From: Rhizobium sp. EC-SD404
GTDB lineage: Bacteria > Pseudomonadota > Alphaproteobacteria > Rhizobiales > Rhizobiaceae
Direction of reading: 5' to 3'
Assembly: GCF_902498825.1 (NCBI RefSeq)
Contig: NZ_LR701457.1
Coordinates: 1-53,309 of the forward strand
DNA length: 53,309 nt
Positions within the stretch are counted from its first letter, which is position 1; every line of letters starts with the position of its first letter. Made by a program: the position numbers and the translations under genes. Positions 7,279-16,818 of the stretch are shown here, piece by piece. The notes under the pieces are model-generated. The model saw only the letters and a list, made by a program, of their open reading frames with translations. It ran no database searches and was not told the origin of the DNA.

Positions 7279-8714
7279 GCTTCCGGGAGTGGATTGTAGG
7301 GCACGACACTAATGCCCGAACTTTGGATGAACAGCTCATGCACATCGAGATCGTGAGGACCGTGCCGTTTCTTCACGACAGTGATGTTGCGTCTCAGGCG
7401 CCCATCATGTTCCGTCAGTCGCAGCAGAAGTACCGTGTCACCAAGGAAGCTGACATCGACATCAATGCCGACGTTCTGACCCAATAGTCCGTGCTGAGCG
7501 ACGATCAGCATGGTCAGGACACCCGCTCTTGCCAGATATTTCAGAAGGGACTGGATGTCGCGCACGGCTTTCTCACGGTGCGGAAGCGAGTTAAGATAGC
7601 CCGTGAAACTGTCGATGACCACGACGCGCGTCCGGTCTTCCGTGACGATCGTCTGGACGATCTGGGCAAACTCACCGGGTGAGATTTCATTCGGATTAAA
7701 ATCGCGAATGATCAACTGCCCCTTCTCGTGAAAGGGACGCAAGTTCATGCCGAGCCCTTCGGACCTCCGGAAGAAGGTCTCAAGTCGTTCTTCAAACAGA
7801 AACAATGCAACGTTCTCGCCACGCTCCAACGCCGCCGTCGAATAAAGCGAGGCCATGGTCGATTTGCCTGTCCCGGACTGACCGATAACGAGCGTGATCG
7901 TGCCCGACTCCTGTCCGCCGCCAAACATTTCATCGAGCGTAGCAACACCAGATTTGATCAATTCCGGTTTGCTGTTTTCTGCCATCGATCCTGCAACGAT
8001 ACGCGGAAACACGACGACGCCCTGACCTTCGCGGATCGCCATGTCATGGTAACCATCTGCGATCGGCACGCCGCGCATTTTGCTCACTTCGATGCGCCTG
8101 CGCACCGCCCCGTAGTCTTGGAGCGACTTGTCGAACCGGATGACACCATGCGCGATGCCTTCTACTTCCTCGCCGTTGTTGCCTTCCCTGTCCTGCGTGT
8201 CGAGCAAGAGAGCGACAACGTTTCGCTTGGCCAGAAATGCCTTGAACCCAATCAGTTCACGCCGGAAGCGGGGCGTATCGCCAGTGATGAGACGAATTTC
8301 GAGCAGCGAGTCGTAGACAAGGCGGCTGGGCTTATATTCCTCGATCGCGCGCTCAATCGCCTGGCGCGTCTCGTCCAGCCGCAATTCCGCAGTTTGGAAA
8401 ATGGTTTGATCCGCTCCCCCGTTCACTCCATCCGACGCTGAAAGCTCTTCGATCCGAATGCCGTCCATGGTCCAGCCATGCGAGACGGCGATGGATTCGA
8501 GTTCTGCGGCAGTCTGAGACAGGCTCACATAAATGCAGCGTTCGCCGGCCTCGACGCCCGCACGCAGAAACTGAAGCGCCGCAGTGGTCTTTCCGGCACC
8601 TGGGGCGCCTTGCAGCATGTAAAGGTTGGACGGGGGGAGCCCGCCTCGCAGGATATCGTCCAGTCCAGCGATCCCGGTTGAGATCGGGCTGGTTTTCTTT
8701 GCTTTCTTGGCCAT
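7275..8714 (-). CDS. KaiC-like double RecA-fold ATPase
   Basis: A 479-residue KaiC/RAD55-family protein with two ATPase domains. P-loops are GAPGAGKT (residues 36-43) and GQSGTGKS (278-285). Walker B regions are RLVYDSLLEI and RVVVIDSFTG. In the second domain the paired catalytic glutamates are kept (FEER, about 308-309). In the first domain the corresponding site reads SLSQ, with Gln67 where related proteins carry Glu. At the KaiC autophosphorylation site only the serine is kept (VSFLGDT, Ser422-Phe423, against Ser-Thr in cyanobacterial KaiC). No kaiA or kaiB lies nearby. It heads an operon with an HWE kinase and a receiver. Its start has GGAAGAG upstream. A role as an ATP-state timer or sensor for the kinase is inference. 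Confidence 0.9.
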   Translation of the reverse strand: MAKKAKKTSPISTGIAGLDDILRGGLPPSNLYMLQGAPGAGKTTAALQFLRAGVEAGERCIYVSLSQTAAELESIAVSHGWTMDGIRIEELSASDGVNGGADQTIFQTAELRLDETRQAIERAIEEYKPSRLVYDSLLEIRLITGDTPRFRRELIGFKAFLAKRNVVALLLDTQDREGNNGEEVEGIAHGVIRFDKSLQDYGAVRRRIEVSKMRGVPIADGYHDMAIREGQGVVVFPRIVAGSMAENSKPELIKSGVATLDEMFGGGQESGTITLVIGQSGTGKSTMASLYSTAALERGENVALFLFEERLETFFRRSEGLGMNLRPFHEKGQLIIRDFNPNEISPGEFAQIVQTIVTEDRTRVVVIDSFTGYLNSLPHREKAVRDIQSLLKYLARAGVLTMLIVAQHGLLGQNVGIDVDVSFLGDTVLLLRLTEHDGRLRRNITVVKKRHGPHDLDVHELFIQSSGISVVPYNPLPEA

Positions 8715-9167
8715 TTCTCTTCCTGCCTTAGCGTCCTAATTTGTCGCTATCACCTTTACCCAATGAGGGCGAACGAAAAGCCGCCTGCGCTGCTGCTTTG
8801 GAAAAGCAGAGACCTCGATGTACCGGTTCTGAGTTGAGCAAATGGCCCGTCCGCCAAGTGCTGAGACTATGTCGTGGCGTTGCCTGAACTTAACGGCAGC
8901 TATTCGATGCTCAGCGCCCAAAAAGCGGACGGTCCGCCGTCCACCCGGATTCGCCTCGGGTGATTATTTCCCCATGCAATCGTTTGAGCCGATGCCACCA
9001 GCCGCGGTGGAGTGGAATTGGCCGACACGATACTGTCTAAAATCGCACGGAATTGGAGGTTCAAACACTCCGGGCGTCATGCGCCTGTTGCATTAGCCAC
9101 ACCGGCTGCCGAGCTTTACGTCTCCGATTCTGCAGGAACGCAGAGGGTCTGTTACACAAAGGCGCGA
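8715..9167. other. Intergenic region with KaiC operon promoter and repeat copy D
   Basis: The first 100 bases should hold the leftward promoter of the KaiC-like operon, but no FNR or other operator is clear. The middle holds repeat copy D. The rest up to the convergent end of the LysR gene shows nothing recognisable. Confidence 0.4.
8889..9012 (+). repeat. Dispersed intergenic repeat, copy D
   Basis: TTAACGGCAGCTATTCGATG is followed by GCGCCCAAAAA, then GCGGACGGTCCGC, a perfect palindrome. Its outer base pair differs from copy E (G-C against C-G), so pairing is retained. TCGCCTCGGGTGATTATTTCCCC stands for the second hairpin with two arm mismatches. A tail with CCGCGGTGG resembles those of copies A and C (GCGGTGG). 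Confidence 0.65.
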
Positions 9168-10064
9168 TCAGGCCGTGGAGACTCGCAGCGCGTCCACGAT
9201 GACCCTGAAAGCTGGCAGGCTTTGCCGCCGGCTGGGGAAGTAGATATAATATCCTGAGAAGAAAGGGGACCAGTCGTCGAGTATCTGGACCAGATCTCCC
9301 GACTTCAAATGCTGCGTGATCGTATCCTCGGGAATGTAGGCGATGCCGTAGCCGTTCAGCGCCGCATCGATCATTGCGTGTGAAGAATTGAAGGCAAGCT
9401 GGCCATCGACCCGGACACGCAGGTCCTGCCCAGCCTTTTCAAACTCCCAGGCATAAAGCCCGCCAGCCCTGAGGTGCCTGTGGTTGATGCAATTGTGCTT
9501 GATCAGCTCTTCAGGGTGGACAGGCGCGGGATGCGTCTCCAGGTATGCCGGTGACGCGACCGCGACCAGACGCCAGTCCGGACTAATCCTGACGGCGATC
9601 ATGTCCTTCTCAACGCTTTCGCCGAGGCGAATTCCCGCATCGAAACCCTCCTCGACGATGTTGCGAAAGCCATTGTCGATATTCAGTTCGAGCTTGATGT
9701 CGGGATAGTCGATAAGCACAGGCCGCAACTTCGGCCAGACGTAGCTTTGAAACGCGTGATCGGACAACGTGATCCTGATCGTGCCTGCCGGCTTGTCACG
9801 AAACTCCGTCAGTGAAGCAATTTCCGCCTCGATCTCTTCCACGCGAGGCGCCAAGGCCTGGCGCAGGCGCTCTCCGGCCTCGGTTGGCGCGACGTTGCGC
9901 GTCGTGCGTGTCAGGAGCCGAATGCCCATCTGCGTTTCGAGGCGCTTGATGGTGTGGCTGAGCGTCGATTGGGCGATACCGAGCTTGGCAGCGGCGCGGG
10001 TGAAGCTGCGCTCCTCGGCGACAGCCAGGAACCACAGCAGGTCATTGAACTTGCCTCTCGCCAT
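9168..10064 (-). CDS. LysR-family transcriptional regulator
   Basis: A 298-residue LysR regulator of standard length. The N-terminal winged helix-turn-helix (LLWFLAVAEERSFTRAAAKLGIAQSTLSHTIKRLE, about residues 9-43) is followed by a periplasmic-binding-protein-like effector domain of the CrgA/DsdC-like group (TIRITLSDHAFQSYVWPKL ... FDAGIRLGE ... AALNGYGIAYIPE). It is divergent from the MFS/hydrolase/cyclophilin/SDR run, the usual arrangement for a LysR protein that controls its neighbours. The 142-base intergenic region carries small repeats that may be its binding sites. The effector is unknown; the target genes suggest a small lipophilic or aldehyde-type compound, which is only inference. 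Confidence 0.9.
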   Translation of the reverse strand: MARGKFNDLLWFLAVAEERSFTRAAAKLGIAQSTLSHTIKRLETQMGIRLLTRTTRNVAPTEAGERLRQALAPRVEEIEAEIASLTEFRDKPAGTIRITLSDHAFQSYVWPKLRPVLIDYPDIKLELNIDNGFRNIVEEGFDAGIRLGESVEKDMIAVRISPDWRLVAVASPAYLETHPAPVHPEELIKHNCINHRHLRAGGLYAWEFEKAGQDLRVRVDGQLAFNSSHAMIDAALNGYGIAYIPEDTITQHLKSGDLVQILDDWSPFFSGYYIYFPSRRQSLPAFRVIVDALRVSTA

Positions 10065-10086
10065 CTACGGTTTCCGTGATTGAAAA

Positions 10087-10143
10087 GCATACTTATGCCT
10101 CAGGTCGATTAATGCAATCGCGTTTACCCGTCTAATGCGATCG
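10087..10143. promoter_or_regulatory. Possible LysR binding region
   Basis: Between the divergent LysR and MFS genes lies GCATACTTATGC (10087-10098), an inverted repeat of the T-N11-A type. It is followed by a direct repeat, TAATGCAATCG at 10110-10120 and TAATGCGATCG at 10133-10143, spaced 23 bases. The position fits LysR activation of the MFS promoter and autoregulation. Confidence 0.4.
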
Positions 10144-10206
10144 TTTGTTCGCTGCTATCTCTGCCCCATCGAAATGCGGTCCTGACACCGACAGCGAGGC
10201 GCAGAA

Positions 10207-11391
10207 ATGTCGACAAAACTCACAGCAGATACGGCCGACCTGCGCTCCGCATGGGGTGCAGTGATGTCAATGGCGCTTTGCGTCGCCGTGCTCATCGCTT
10301 CAGAATTCATGCCAGTCAGCCTGCTGACCCCAATCGCGGGCGAACTTGGCGTCAGCGAGGGACAGGCCGGTCAGATGATCTCGATCTCCGGCCTTTTCGC
10401 CGTGATTACTAGCCTCTCAATTGGTGGACTGACGCGCACCATCGACCGCAAGCTCGTGCAGTCGTCGTTCGCAGCACTCCTGATCATCTCGACCCTGATT
10501 GTGGCGCTCGCACCGACTTACCCGGTGCTGATGATCGGTCGCGCCTTGCTGGGCATCGCCGTTGGCGGCTTCTGGTCGATGTCGACCGCCATCGTCATGC
10601 GGCTCCTGCCAGCCGACCAGGTTCCCCAAGGGCTCGCTGCGTTGAACGCGGGCAACGCAATCGCGGCCACCATCTCGGCACCGCTCGGCGCCTGGCTCGG
10701 CGACATCATCGGCTGGCGCGGCGCCTTTGCGCTGATTGTCCCGGTGGCAGTGCTCGCCCTCGTCTGGCAACGCATCCATATGCCGGCTCTGCCGCCCCGT
10801 GGGATTCGGCGGGCCAATCCTCTTGGACTGCTTTCCCAGCCTCAAGTCGCGCTCGGCATGGCGTCAATCTTCCTGCTGTTCATGGGCCAGTTCGCGCTGT
10901 TTACCTATCTGCGGCCGTATTTGGAGGGTGTGGCGGGCTTCTCTGTTCCCATGCTTTCGGGCGGCTTCCTGGCCCTCGGACTTGCAGGCCTTGCCGGAAC
11001 CTTTGCGATCAGCCGCCTGCTGCGGACACGCCTCTATGGTCTGTTGATCGCGATCCCCGCAGTAATGGCCGCGCTGGCAGCACTGATGATCGCATCGGCT
11101 GCGCTGCCGGCCGTTGTCGGCGCACTGATTGTCCTTTGGGGGTTCTTCGCAACGGCGGCACCCGTCGGCTGGGGCACCTGGCTTGCCCGAACGCTTGGTC
11201 CCGAGGCGGAGGCCGGCGGCGGGCTCCAGGTTGCCGTGACCCAGCTGGCCATCCTGGCTGGCGCAGCCGCCGGCGGTTTCGTCTTCGATGCGCTCGGCTG
11301 GCAGACCACCTTCGCTGTCTCGGCTGCGCTTCTCGGCGCGTCGGCTCTGTGCGCGCTCGCCGCATGGTTTCAGCAGAGTGACCCACGATGA
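10207..11391 (+). CDS. MFS exporter (AraJ/YdhP-like, DHA1 group)
   Basis: A 394-residue major facilitator protein with 12 predicted membrane helices, starting WGAVMSMALCVAVLIASEFMPVSLLTPIA. It has the DHA1 motif-A region in loop 2-3 (GGLTRTIDRKLV) and a GRALLGIAVGGFWSMS motif in helix 4, like sugar or drug efflux proteins AraJ and YdhP. It would export a small molecule by proton antiport across the inner membrane. The hydrolase gene overlaps its stop by 4 bases if the longer reading is used. It is the first gene of the run facing away from the LysR gene. Confidence 0.88.
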   Translation: MSTKLTADTADLRSAWGAVMSMALCVAVLIASEFMPVSLLTPIAGELGVSEGQAGQMISISGLFAVITSLSIGGLTRTIDRKLVQSSFAALLIISTLIVALAPTYPVLMIGRALLGIAVGGFWSMSTAIVMRLLPADQVPQGLAALNAGNAIAATISAPLGAWLGDIIGWRGAFALIVPVAVLALVWQRIHMPALPPRGIRRANPLGLLSQPQVALGMASIFLLFMGQFALFTYLRPYLEGVAGFSVPMLSGGFLALGLAGLAGTFAISRLLRTRLYGLLIAIPAVMAALAALMIASAALPAVVGALIVLWGFFATAAPVGWGTWLARTLGPEAEAGGGLQVAVTQLAILAGAAAGGFVFDALGWQTTFAVSAALLGASALCALAAWFQQSDPR

Positions 11392-11474
11392 CAAACGCTT
11401 CTCACTACACCTGCGCTCGTCCTGATGCGCGTGACCTCAGCAAACGATGCCAATTGCTTGAACGGGCAAACGAC

Positions 11475-12569
11475 ATGACCGACAAACCTCTTCACACATC
11501 GAACGATCTTCCGAGCGTCGGTCGCAGAACCCTGCTGATGATGACTGGTGCAGGTGTCGCCGCTGCAGGCCTTGCCTCAATCGGTGGCGTTGCGCTTGCT
11601 CAGGCGCAGGCCAGCGACGAATGGTACAAGACATTTCCCCGCAGCGAGAATGTGACCCAGGAGAAGGTCACCTTCACCAACCGCTACGGCATCACGCTGA
11701 CTGGCGACCTCTACATGCCAGCCGAGCACGGTGATGCCGCCCTGCCGGCGCTCGCTGTCGCCGGCCCGTTTGGCGCCGTTAAGGAGCAATCGGCCGGTCT
11801 CTACGCCCAGACCATGGCCGAGCGCGGTTTCGTCACGCTGGCCTTTGATCCATCCTTCGTCGGCGAAAGCGGCGGCGAGGTGCGCGATGTGGCATCGCCC
11901 GACATCAACACCGAGGACTTCATGGCCGCGGTCGACTATCTCGGCCTGCACGACGCCGTGGATCGTGAGCGGATCGGCGTCATTGGTATCTGCGGCTTCG
12001 GTGGCATGGCGCTGAACGCAGTGGCCGCCGACAAGCGCGTCAAAGCGGTGGCCACAACCAGTCTCTATGACATGTCGCGCGTCATGGCGCGGGGCTACTA
12101 CGACAGCATGACAGACGAGCAGCGGACTGATGCCCTCACGCAGATAAGCCAGCATCGCTGGACGGATGCCGAAAATGGCGCACCGGACATGGCAGGCGGT
12201 CTGCCAGATAGCCTCGACGGCATCGATGATCCGGTCATCCGCATGTACCACGCCTATTACAAGACGGATCGGGGCTATCATCCCCGCTCGGTGAACTCGA
12301 ACGGTGGTTGGACCGTGACCAATCCGCTGTCCTTCATGAACATGCCGCTCCTGACCTATGTCGCGGAGATCTCGCCACGCCCGATGCTCGTTATCGCGGG
12401 CTCCGAGGCGCATTCTCGATACCTCAGCGAGGATGCCATTGCCGCCGCAGCCGAGCCGAAAGAGCTGATGATCATCGACGGCGCAGATCATGTGGATCTC
12501 TACGATCAGATGGACGTGATCCCGTTCGACCGACTGGCCGAGTTCTTTGGCCAGCATCTCGCCGCTTGA
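11475..12569 (+). CDS. Tat-exported alpha/beta hydrolase (dienelactone-hydrolase-like)
   Basis: With the ATG at 11475 the product is 364 residues. It begins with a twin-arginine signal (GRRTLLMMTGAGVAAAGLAS) and an alanine-rich cleavage region, so it is probably exported folded to the periplasm. The hydrolase core shows the nucleophile elbow GICGFGG with Cys173 in place of Ser, as in dienelactone hydrolases, and the catalytic His339 in DGADHVDLYD. A longer frame opens at 11388 and overlaps the MFS stop, but its first 29 residues do not fit a signal peptide. The substrate is unknown. The related proteins are often called YcjY-like hydrolases. Confidence 0.85.
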   Translation: MTDKPLHTSNDLPSVGRRTLLMMTGAGVAAAGLASIGGVALAQAQASDEWYKTFPRSENVTQEKVTFTNRYGITLTGDLYMPAEHGDAALPALAVAGPFGAVKEQSAGLYAQTMAERGFVTLAFDPSFVGESGGEVRDVASPDINTEDFMAAVDYLGLHDAVDRERIGVIGICGFGGMALNAVAADKRVKAVATTSLYDMSRVMARGYYDSMTDEQRTDALTQISQHRWTDAENGAPDMAGGLPDSLDGIDDPVIRMYHAYYKTDRGYHPRSVNSNGGWTVTNPLSFMNMPLLTYVAEISPRPMLVIAGSEAHSRYLSEDAIAAAAEPKELMIIDGADHVDLYDQMDVIPFDRLAEFFGQHLAA

Positions 12570-12642
12570 GCAATCGAGATGGGTCTGCGCACGAGCGCAG
12601 GCCTATCCAAATCCAAAATTCCGCCAACGGGAGGAATGTCCC

Positions 12643-13053
12643 ATGCGGAGAACAGCACTGGGTGTTGCCGCTTTTGCCCTCGGATTAACAGGAGCTGCCA
12701 TGTCACAGGACCAAGTTCGCATCTCGTCTGAATGGGGCGAGGTGACCGCCACTTTAGCGGATAACGATGCCGCCGATGCCTTGCTGGAGATGCTGCCGCT
12801 AAGCATCGACATGCGCGACCATCTTCGTCAGGAAAAGACAGGCTACCTGCCATCGGACCTTCCGGAACTGCCGCGACAGCGCGACTTCTCGATGGGTACG
12901 CTCGGTCTGTGGAGCTCCAATCACTTCGTGATCTACTACAGCGCCGGCAGCGTCCCCGCGCCGGGCATCATCATCCTCGGCGAGGTTACAGGCGACGTGT
13001 CGATCTTTGACCGGCCTGGCAACGTCACGGTCAACCTGACGCGCCTTGATTGA
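12643..13053 (+). CDS. Exported cyclophilin-like-fold protein
   Basis: A 136-residue product from the ATG at 12643, preceded by GGGAGGA. Residues 1-22 are a signal peptide ([22 protein letters not shown]). The mature part ([32 protein letters not shown] ... [16 protein letters not shown] ... [11 protein letters not shown]) matches the small cyclophilin-like family typified by TM1367-type proteins, which have the fold without a demonstrated prolyl isomerase activity. It lies between the exported hydrolase and the SDR, so it may act with the hydrolase in the periplasm. The longer open frame from 12547 overlaps the hydrolase end and is not needed. Confidence 0.8.
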   Translation: MRRTALGVAAFALGLTGAAMSQDQVRISSEWGEVTATLADNDAADALLEMLPLSIDMRDHLRQEKTGYLPSDLPELPRQRDFSMGTLGLWSSNHFVIYYSAGSVPAPGIIILGEVTGDVSIFDRPGNVTVNLTRLD

Positions 13054-13268
13054 GTCCTCGATGGCGCTTGCCGCAGCGCAGCGGCCTTCACGTTGAGCCG
13101 CTGACCCATGCTTGGCATCCGGACGTCGCACTGCAGGTTTCGTTTGCTTTCACCCGTCGAGATGCCAGCGCACCTCCAGGGAACTTCAAATACGGGACGA
13201 TGAAAGCCTCCAATCCCCTCGATAGGGGTGTGAGGCTGCGTTCCATCCATCACCCTAAGGAGAATACA

Positions 13269-14015
13269 ATGACTGACAACATCAACGGAAAAGTCATCGT
13301 CATCACGGGCGCGTCCAGCGGCATGGGCCAGGCCGCGGCGCGGCATCTCGCGGCGAAGGGCGCCAGCGTCGTGCTTGGTGCTCGGCGTGCAGACCGATTG
13401 GAGGCGCTGGCATCCGAAATTTCTGAAGCCGGTGGCAAGGCTACGGCGGTTGCTACCGACGTCACCAGACGCACAGACGTGCAAAAGCTGGTCGACACAG
13501 CCGTGCAAACTTACGGTCGGATCGATGTTCTGATCAACAATGCCGGCATTATGCCCCTGTCGCCTCTTGAACGCCTTAAGGTCGATGAATGGGACCAGAT
13601 GATCGACGTCAATTTGAAGGGCGTGCTCTACGGTATCGCCGCCGCGCTGACTTACATGAGAAAACAGAAGGCGGGGCATATCATCAATCTATCTTCAGTC
13701 GCGGGACACAAGCTCTTCGGTGGTTCGGCAGTCTATTCCGCGACGAAGTTCGGTGTGCGGGCAGTCAGCGAGGGGCTCCGGCAGGAGGTGAAATCCTACA
13801 ATATCCGCACAACGATCATCTCACCCGGTGCGGTGAAGACGGAACTGCTCGACCACATCACGGAGCAGGATGTCAAAAAGGCCAACCAAGAGTATGTTGG
13901 TGAGATCGGAGTTCCAGCCGAGACGTTTGCTGGCTTGGTGGAATTCGCCATCAGTCAGCCTGAGGACGTGGACATCAACGAAATCCTCTTTCGGCCGACG
14001 GCTCAGGAACTCTGA
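13269..14015 (+). CDS. SDR-family oxidoreductase
   Basis: A 248-residue classical short-chain dehydrogenase/reductase. It has the nucleotide motif TGASSGMG (residues 14-21), NNAGIMP, the catalytic Ser in NLSSVAG and the YSATK catalytic Tyr-Lys pair, followed by the [10 protein letters not shown] lid region. It reduces or oxidises an alcohol or carbonyl with NAD(P)(H). The start at 13269 has AAGGAGA upstream at proper spacing; the longer frame from 13050 is unlikely. The 215-base gap after the cyclophilin gene may carry its own promoter, although the gene order suggests the same LysR regulon. Confidence 0.9.
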   Translation: MTDNINGKVIVITGASSGMGQAAARHLAAKGASVVLGARRADRLEALASEISEAGGKATAVATDVTRRTDVQKLVDTAVQTYGRIDVLINNAGIMPLSPLERLKVDEWDQMIDVNLKGVLYGIAAALTYMRKQKAGHIINLSSVAGHKLFGGSAVYSATKFGVRAVSEGLRQEVKSYNIRTTIISPGAVKTELLDHITEQDVKKANQEYVGEIGVPAETFAGLVEFAISQPEDVDINEILFRPTAQEL

Positions 14016-14059
14016 TTTCGACGAGATCCAAGTATCAGTGCGCGCCCGCGACGGCAAAC

Positions 14060-14098
14060 AACCGCATCGACGCGCCGCGATTTCCCTTCGATGCGGTT
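14060..14098 (+). terminator. Hairpin after the SDR gene
   Basis: AACCGCATCGA (14060-14070) and TCGATGCGGTT (14088-14098) form an 11-base-pair stem with a 17-base loop, 45 bases after the SDR stop. No clear T-run follows, so this is a possible rather than proven intrinsic terminator. Confidence 0.45.
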
Positions 14099-15692
14099 CA
14101 TCTCCCCATGAAATACAGCAACAAACTCAGCCAACAGATCGGACGCCATCAGTCGGGTCTTGAAACCGCTGAGGATCGCTGCTTCCAGCTTCGCTGGACC
14201 GATGCTCGGCTTGACGTTGCATCACGCTTCCACGCGTGCAGATAGACAGTCGAAGTAGCCGTGACCGACAGATGCGAGCGGACCGCCACAGGCATAGCAT
14301 AACGAGATACCGGTCAGCAAATGGCGTGGACGGCGCTGCTCTCAAAATACATCTTTAAGGATATTGACGGAATGCAGCGAACGCCGAACGCATTCGAGAC
14401 GGACCTGGACCTCGTTCCAGATATTCGGATCGACGATGCGCAACTCCTTGACGTCCTGCCGAATCCAAAGGTGCTCATGGTTCACCCGAGATACTCGGTT
14501 GCCGGTTCAAGGGTCGCGGCCTTAGTCCTCCGGTTCCAGACGAGAACACCCGGAAAAACGGTCGTTGTGCAGGAAATCTGTACGCCGTGTCGCACGGCCC
14601 CGGATCGCGCCAGGCCTTGCCGGTGGGGCCGGGGACGCGTTCGACATTCAAGGCGCGTGCTAACGCTTTTGGGAATTTCCGCCCGCGAAGTCACGGAAGA
14701 TACGGCGCACGACCGCAGCATCGTCCTCATTGATGGTCAGCGGTCCCCGATCAACTTCTTTGTCGTCCTTCGCCCTCTCGTCCATCGGGTCAACAATAGC
14801 CGAAAATATTCCAAACCCGCCACTTTTCATGTGCATCTGCCATTAAAGGGAGAGAAGGCCAGCAAGCGGTTACCATTGTTCCCAATTGGATAGACTGCAG
14901 GGGCAAATTAACCTTGATGCGGAAGATAGTCGGACCACTGGAACAGATGGATTTACACTCGGTTCCCGTCGACCCTGTTGGTTTGAGGAATGGCAAATGA
15001 TCGATTTCGGGCAATTGCCCATGGAGGGGACAAACAGAAAGCGTGCAAAACACCCGTTTTATCGCTCTGCTGCTTTTGGCGTTCTTGCTGTCATTCTTGC
15101 CGTTCTCATTGGGAGCGGTTTAGCCTCGTCCATCTCTCCGACGTTGGATGGCGGACGGCCAACGCTTATGCTTTCTCTTTTGCAGGCCCTCATCCAGTGC
15201 TGCGACTTCAGCCCTGTGATGGAGTTCAAGAGCGACTTTTAAAGAACGGCGAGCGATGGGTGGCGGCGGGTCTGCGAGCAGACCACGAGTTCCCCGGCGT
15301 TCTTCAGGCGAGAACAACTGCACTGCTGGCGTCTCGAAACGGAAACCTCTTCTGATTTTCGCCTAGACAAACGACCCGCAGAGGCCCCATCGATCCCAAG
15401 AGTCGGATTCATTCTGAATGGCGGGTACCGGGCCGCGGCCACACCGAACTAACCACCCACGTTATGTCGGAAGCCTCGGCGAGATCAGTGCTGCTTTATC
15501 GGACCGCTATTCAGTCCAAGACGCCCAGGACCGGACCGTCTGTATCCGGAAATGCGCTTGGCCAGTTGGCCGACAATCTTGTCCGCGATGTTCACTGGTT
15601 CCGGCCATTCGGGCAATGTTCTTTTTCGACGCTAAGGTGCCCCTTCACCCCACGTCTTCAGACTCAGCAAATGAACTCTGACCGCTCACAAG
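14099..15692. other. Long gene-poor stretch
   Basis: About 1.6 kb without a supported gene. The longest frame (14321-14893, plus) has no family resemblance and irregular composition. Around 14997-15242 a frame would encode one hydrophobic helix (AFGVLAVILAVLIGSGLASS). A GTG frame overlapping the same place reads like a signal peptide but stops after 26 codons. Both may be chance products of a T-rich patch. Repeat copy G lies near the right end. The region resembles decayed DNA at an island border. Confidence 0.4.
15494..15552 (+). repeat. Dispersed intergenic repeat, copy G (diverged)
   Basis: Reads ACCGCTATTCAGTCCAAG, ACGCCCAGGA, then CCGGACCGTCTG, following the order of copy F (GCTACTCAG, GCGCCCATAA, CCGGACCGTCTG). 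It lacks the second hairpin. Confidence 0.4.
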
Positions 15693-16520
15693 CTAATGCA
15701 CCGATTTCGGTGCGCTGTCCGTCAGGACCGTTAACGCGTGGATGCGTTCGGAACCTTGGTCTTTGTTGATCTCGAAGTCATCGAGCGATGCTTCGGCGTC
15801 TTCCAGCCCGCAATTCGACATGATGACCAAGCGATCAAGGTTCATAATCTCGATTTGCGTGGGCAGAATAGTCCGTATGACGCCCAGCTTTTTCATCGTC
15901 TGTAGCGCGCGACAGATCGACTCGATCGTCGTTCCGAGATGTGCTGCCATGTCTCCGCGGCTGATAGGAATTGTCACCGACAAATTATCAAGATGAGGCT
16001 TAGACAGCCCGGCGTTGCGGCAAATGAGAAGAAACATTGCCACACGCTCTAGAACGCTTTGGGTCGCGATCATCAGCATCCAGTCATGCGCAGCATCCAG
16101 CTGTTGGGAGAGAACGACTATCATCCGGTGCTCGATCTCAGGGAACTGAGCCATCAGCTTCTCGATCGCTTGACGATCATAGGTGCAGACGGTCGAGTCA
16201 CTTGCTGCTTCGATGCTGACATGGGACGTGCGGATATAGACGCGGCCGAAAACGTCGGACGGCAGCAATAGGCAAACGATCTGATGGCGCCCGTCACTGG
16301 ATGTCCTGTTCGACCTAAGGACACCATTGAGCACGGTGCCAATAATGTTCATATCATCGGTTTGGGCTACTATGGTCTCGCCTTTGCGATAAGATTTGAT
16401 ACGCGCCAGTTTGTTCATTTGCAGCTGTGCTTCCGCTGAAAGCCCAGTGTGCAAGGTGGATCTCAGATTGCTGCAATGCTGAGACATGGCGATCGCAGTT
16501 GAAAGGTTACGGTAGGCCAT
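15693..16520 (-). CDS. Crp/Fnr-family transcriptional regulator
   Basis: A 275-residue protein with an N-terminal cyclic-nucleotide-binding-type beta-roll (YRKGETIVAQTDDMNIIGTVLNG ... LLLPSDVFG) and a C-terminal Crp-type helix-turn-helix (SRGDMAAHLGTTIESICRALQTMKKLGVI, about residues 190-220). The HTH resembles the FNR/FixK group, including a Glu-x-x-x-x-Arg recognition helix. Only one Cys lies in the N-terminal region, so it lacks the four-Cys iron-sulfur cluster of true FNR. A tail of about 35 residues extends beyond the usual length. AGGAG precedes the start, and an FNR-like box lies about 80 bases upstream, suggesting autoregulation. Confidence 0.88.
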   Translation of the reverse strand: MAYRNLSTAIAMSQHCSNLRSTLHTGLSAEAQLQMNKLARIKSYRKGETIVAQTDDMNIIGTVLNGVLRSNRTSSDGRHQIVCLLLPSDVFGRVYIRTSHVSIEAASDSTVCTYDRQAIEKLMAQFPEIEHRMIVVLSQQLDAAHDWMLMIATQSVLERVAMFLLICRNAGLSKPHLDNLSVTIPISRGDMAAHLGTTIESICRALQTMKKLGVIRTILPTQIEIMNLDRLVIMSNCGLEDAEASLDDFEINKDQGSERIHALTVLTDSAPKSVH

Positions 16521-16600
16521 CGTTCGCTCCTCATCTTCTTTGAAAGAAGTTTCAGCCTGCCCGACCCAGTGAAGCCGTATCTCTTGAAGAAGAAAGTAAT

Positions 16601-16614
16601 TTAATACAAATCAA
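16601..16614. promoter_or_regulatory. FNR/FixK-like box before the Crp/Fnr gene
   Basis: TTAATACAAATCAA matches TTGAT-N4-ATCAA with one mismatch and lies about 80 bases from the leftward start codon, the same distance as other boxes in this window. It suggests autoregulation or control by another FixK-type protein. Confidence 0.5.
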
Positions 16615-16818
16615 TTTGCGGTGCGAACTCGACCATTCGTCAGTTGTTTCACCCACCTTCGTTCCGACCGTCATCGCTATATCGCAGCGGTCAACTGATC
16701 TCGACGAAGGGCATGTCTTCTGCATGCAGACCTGCGGCAGCAGAACCATTCTGATTTCAGCGGCGATCGGTAGAAAATCGTCCGCGGGCCGTCGCTCTGA
16801 TGGAAGTTGACGGAATAT

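Noticed and set aside
14321..14893. 190-codon open frame on the plus strand
   Set aside because: No family resemblance, no ribosome binding site at the start, irregular residue composition and an opposing open frame; probably open by chance in GC-rich DNA.
16735..16800. Possible eighth copy of the dispersed repeat
   Set aside because: Only CTGATTTCAGCGGCGATCGG vaguely resembles copy F; palindromes and the AACGGCAGC core are absent.
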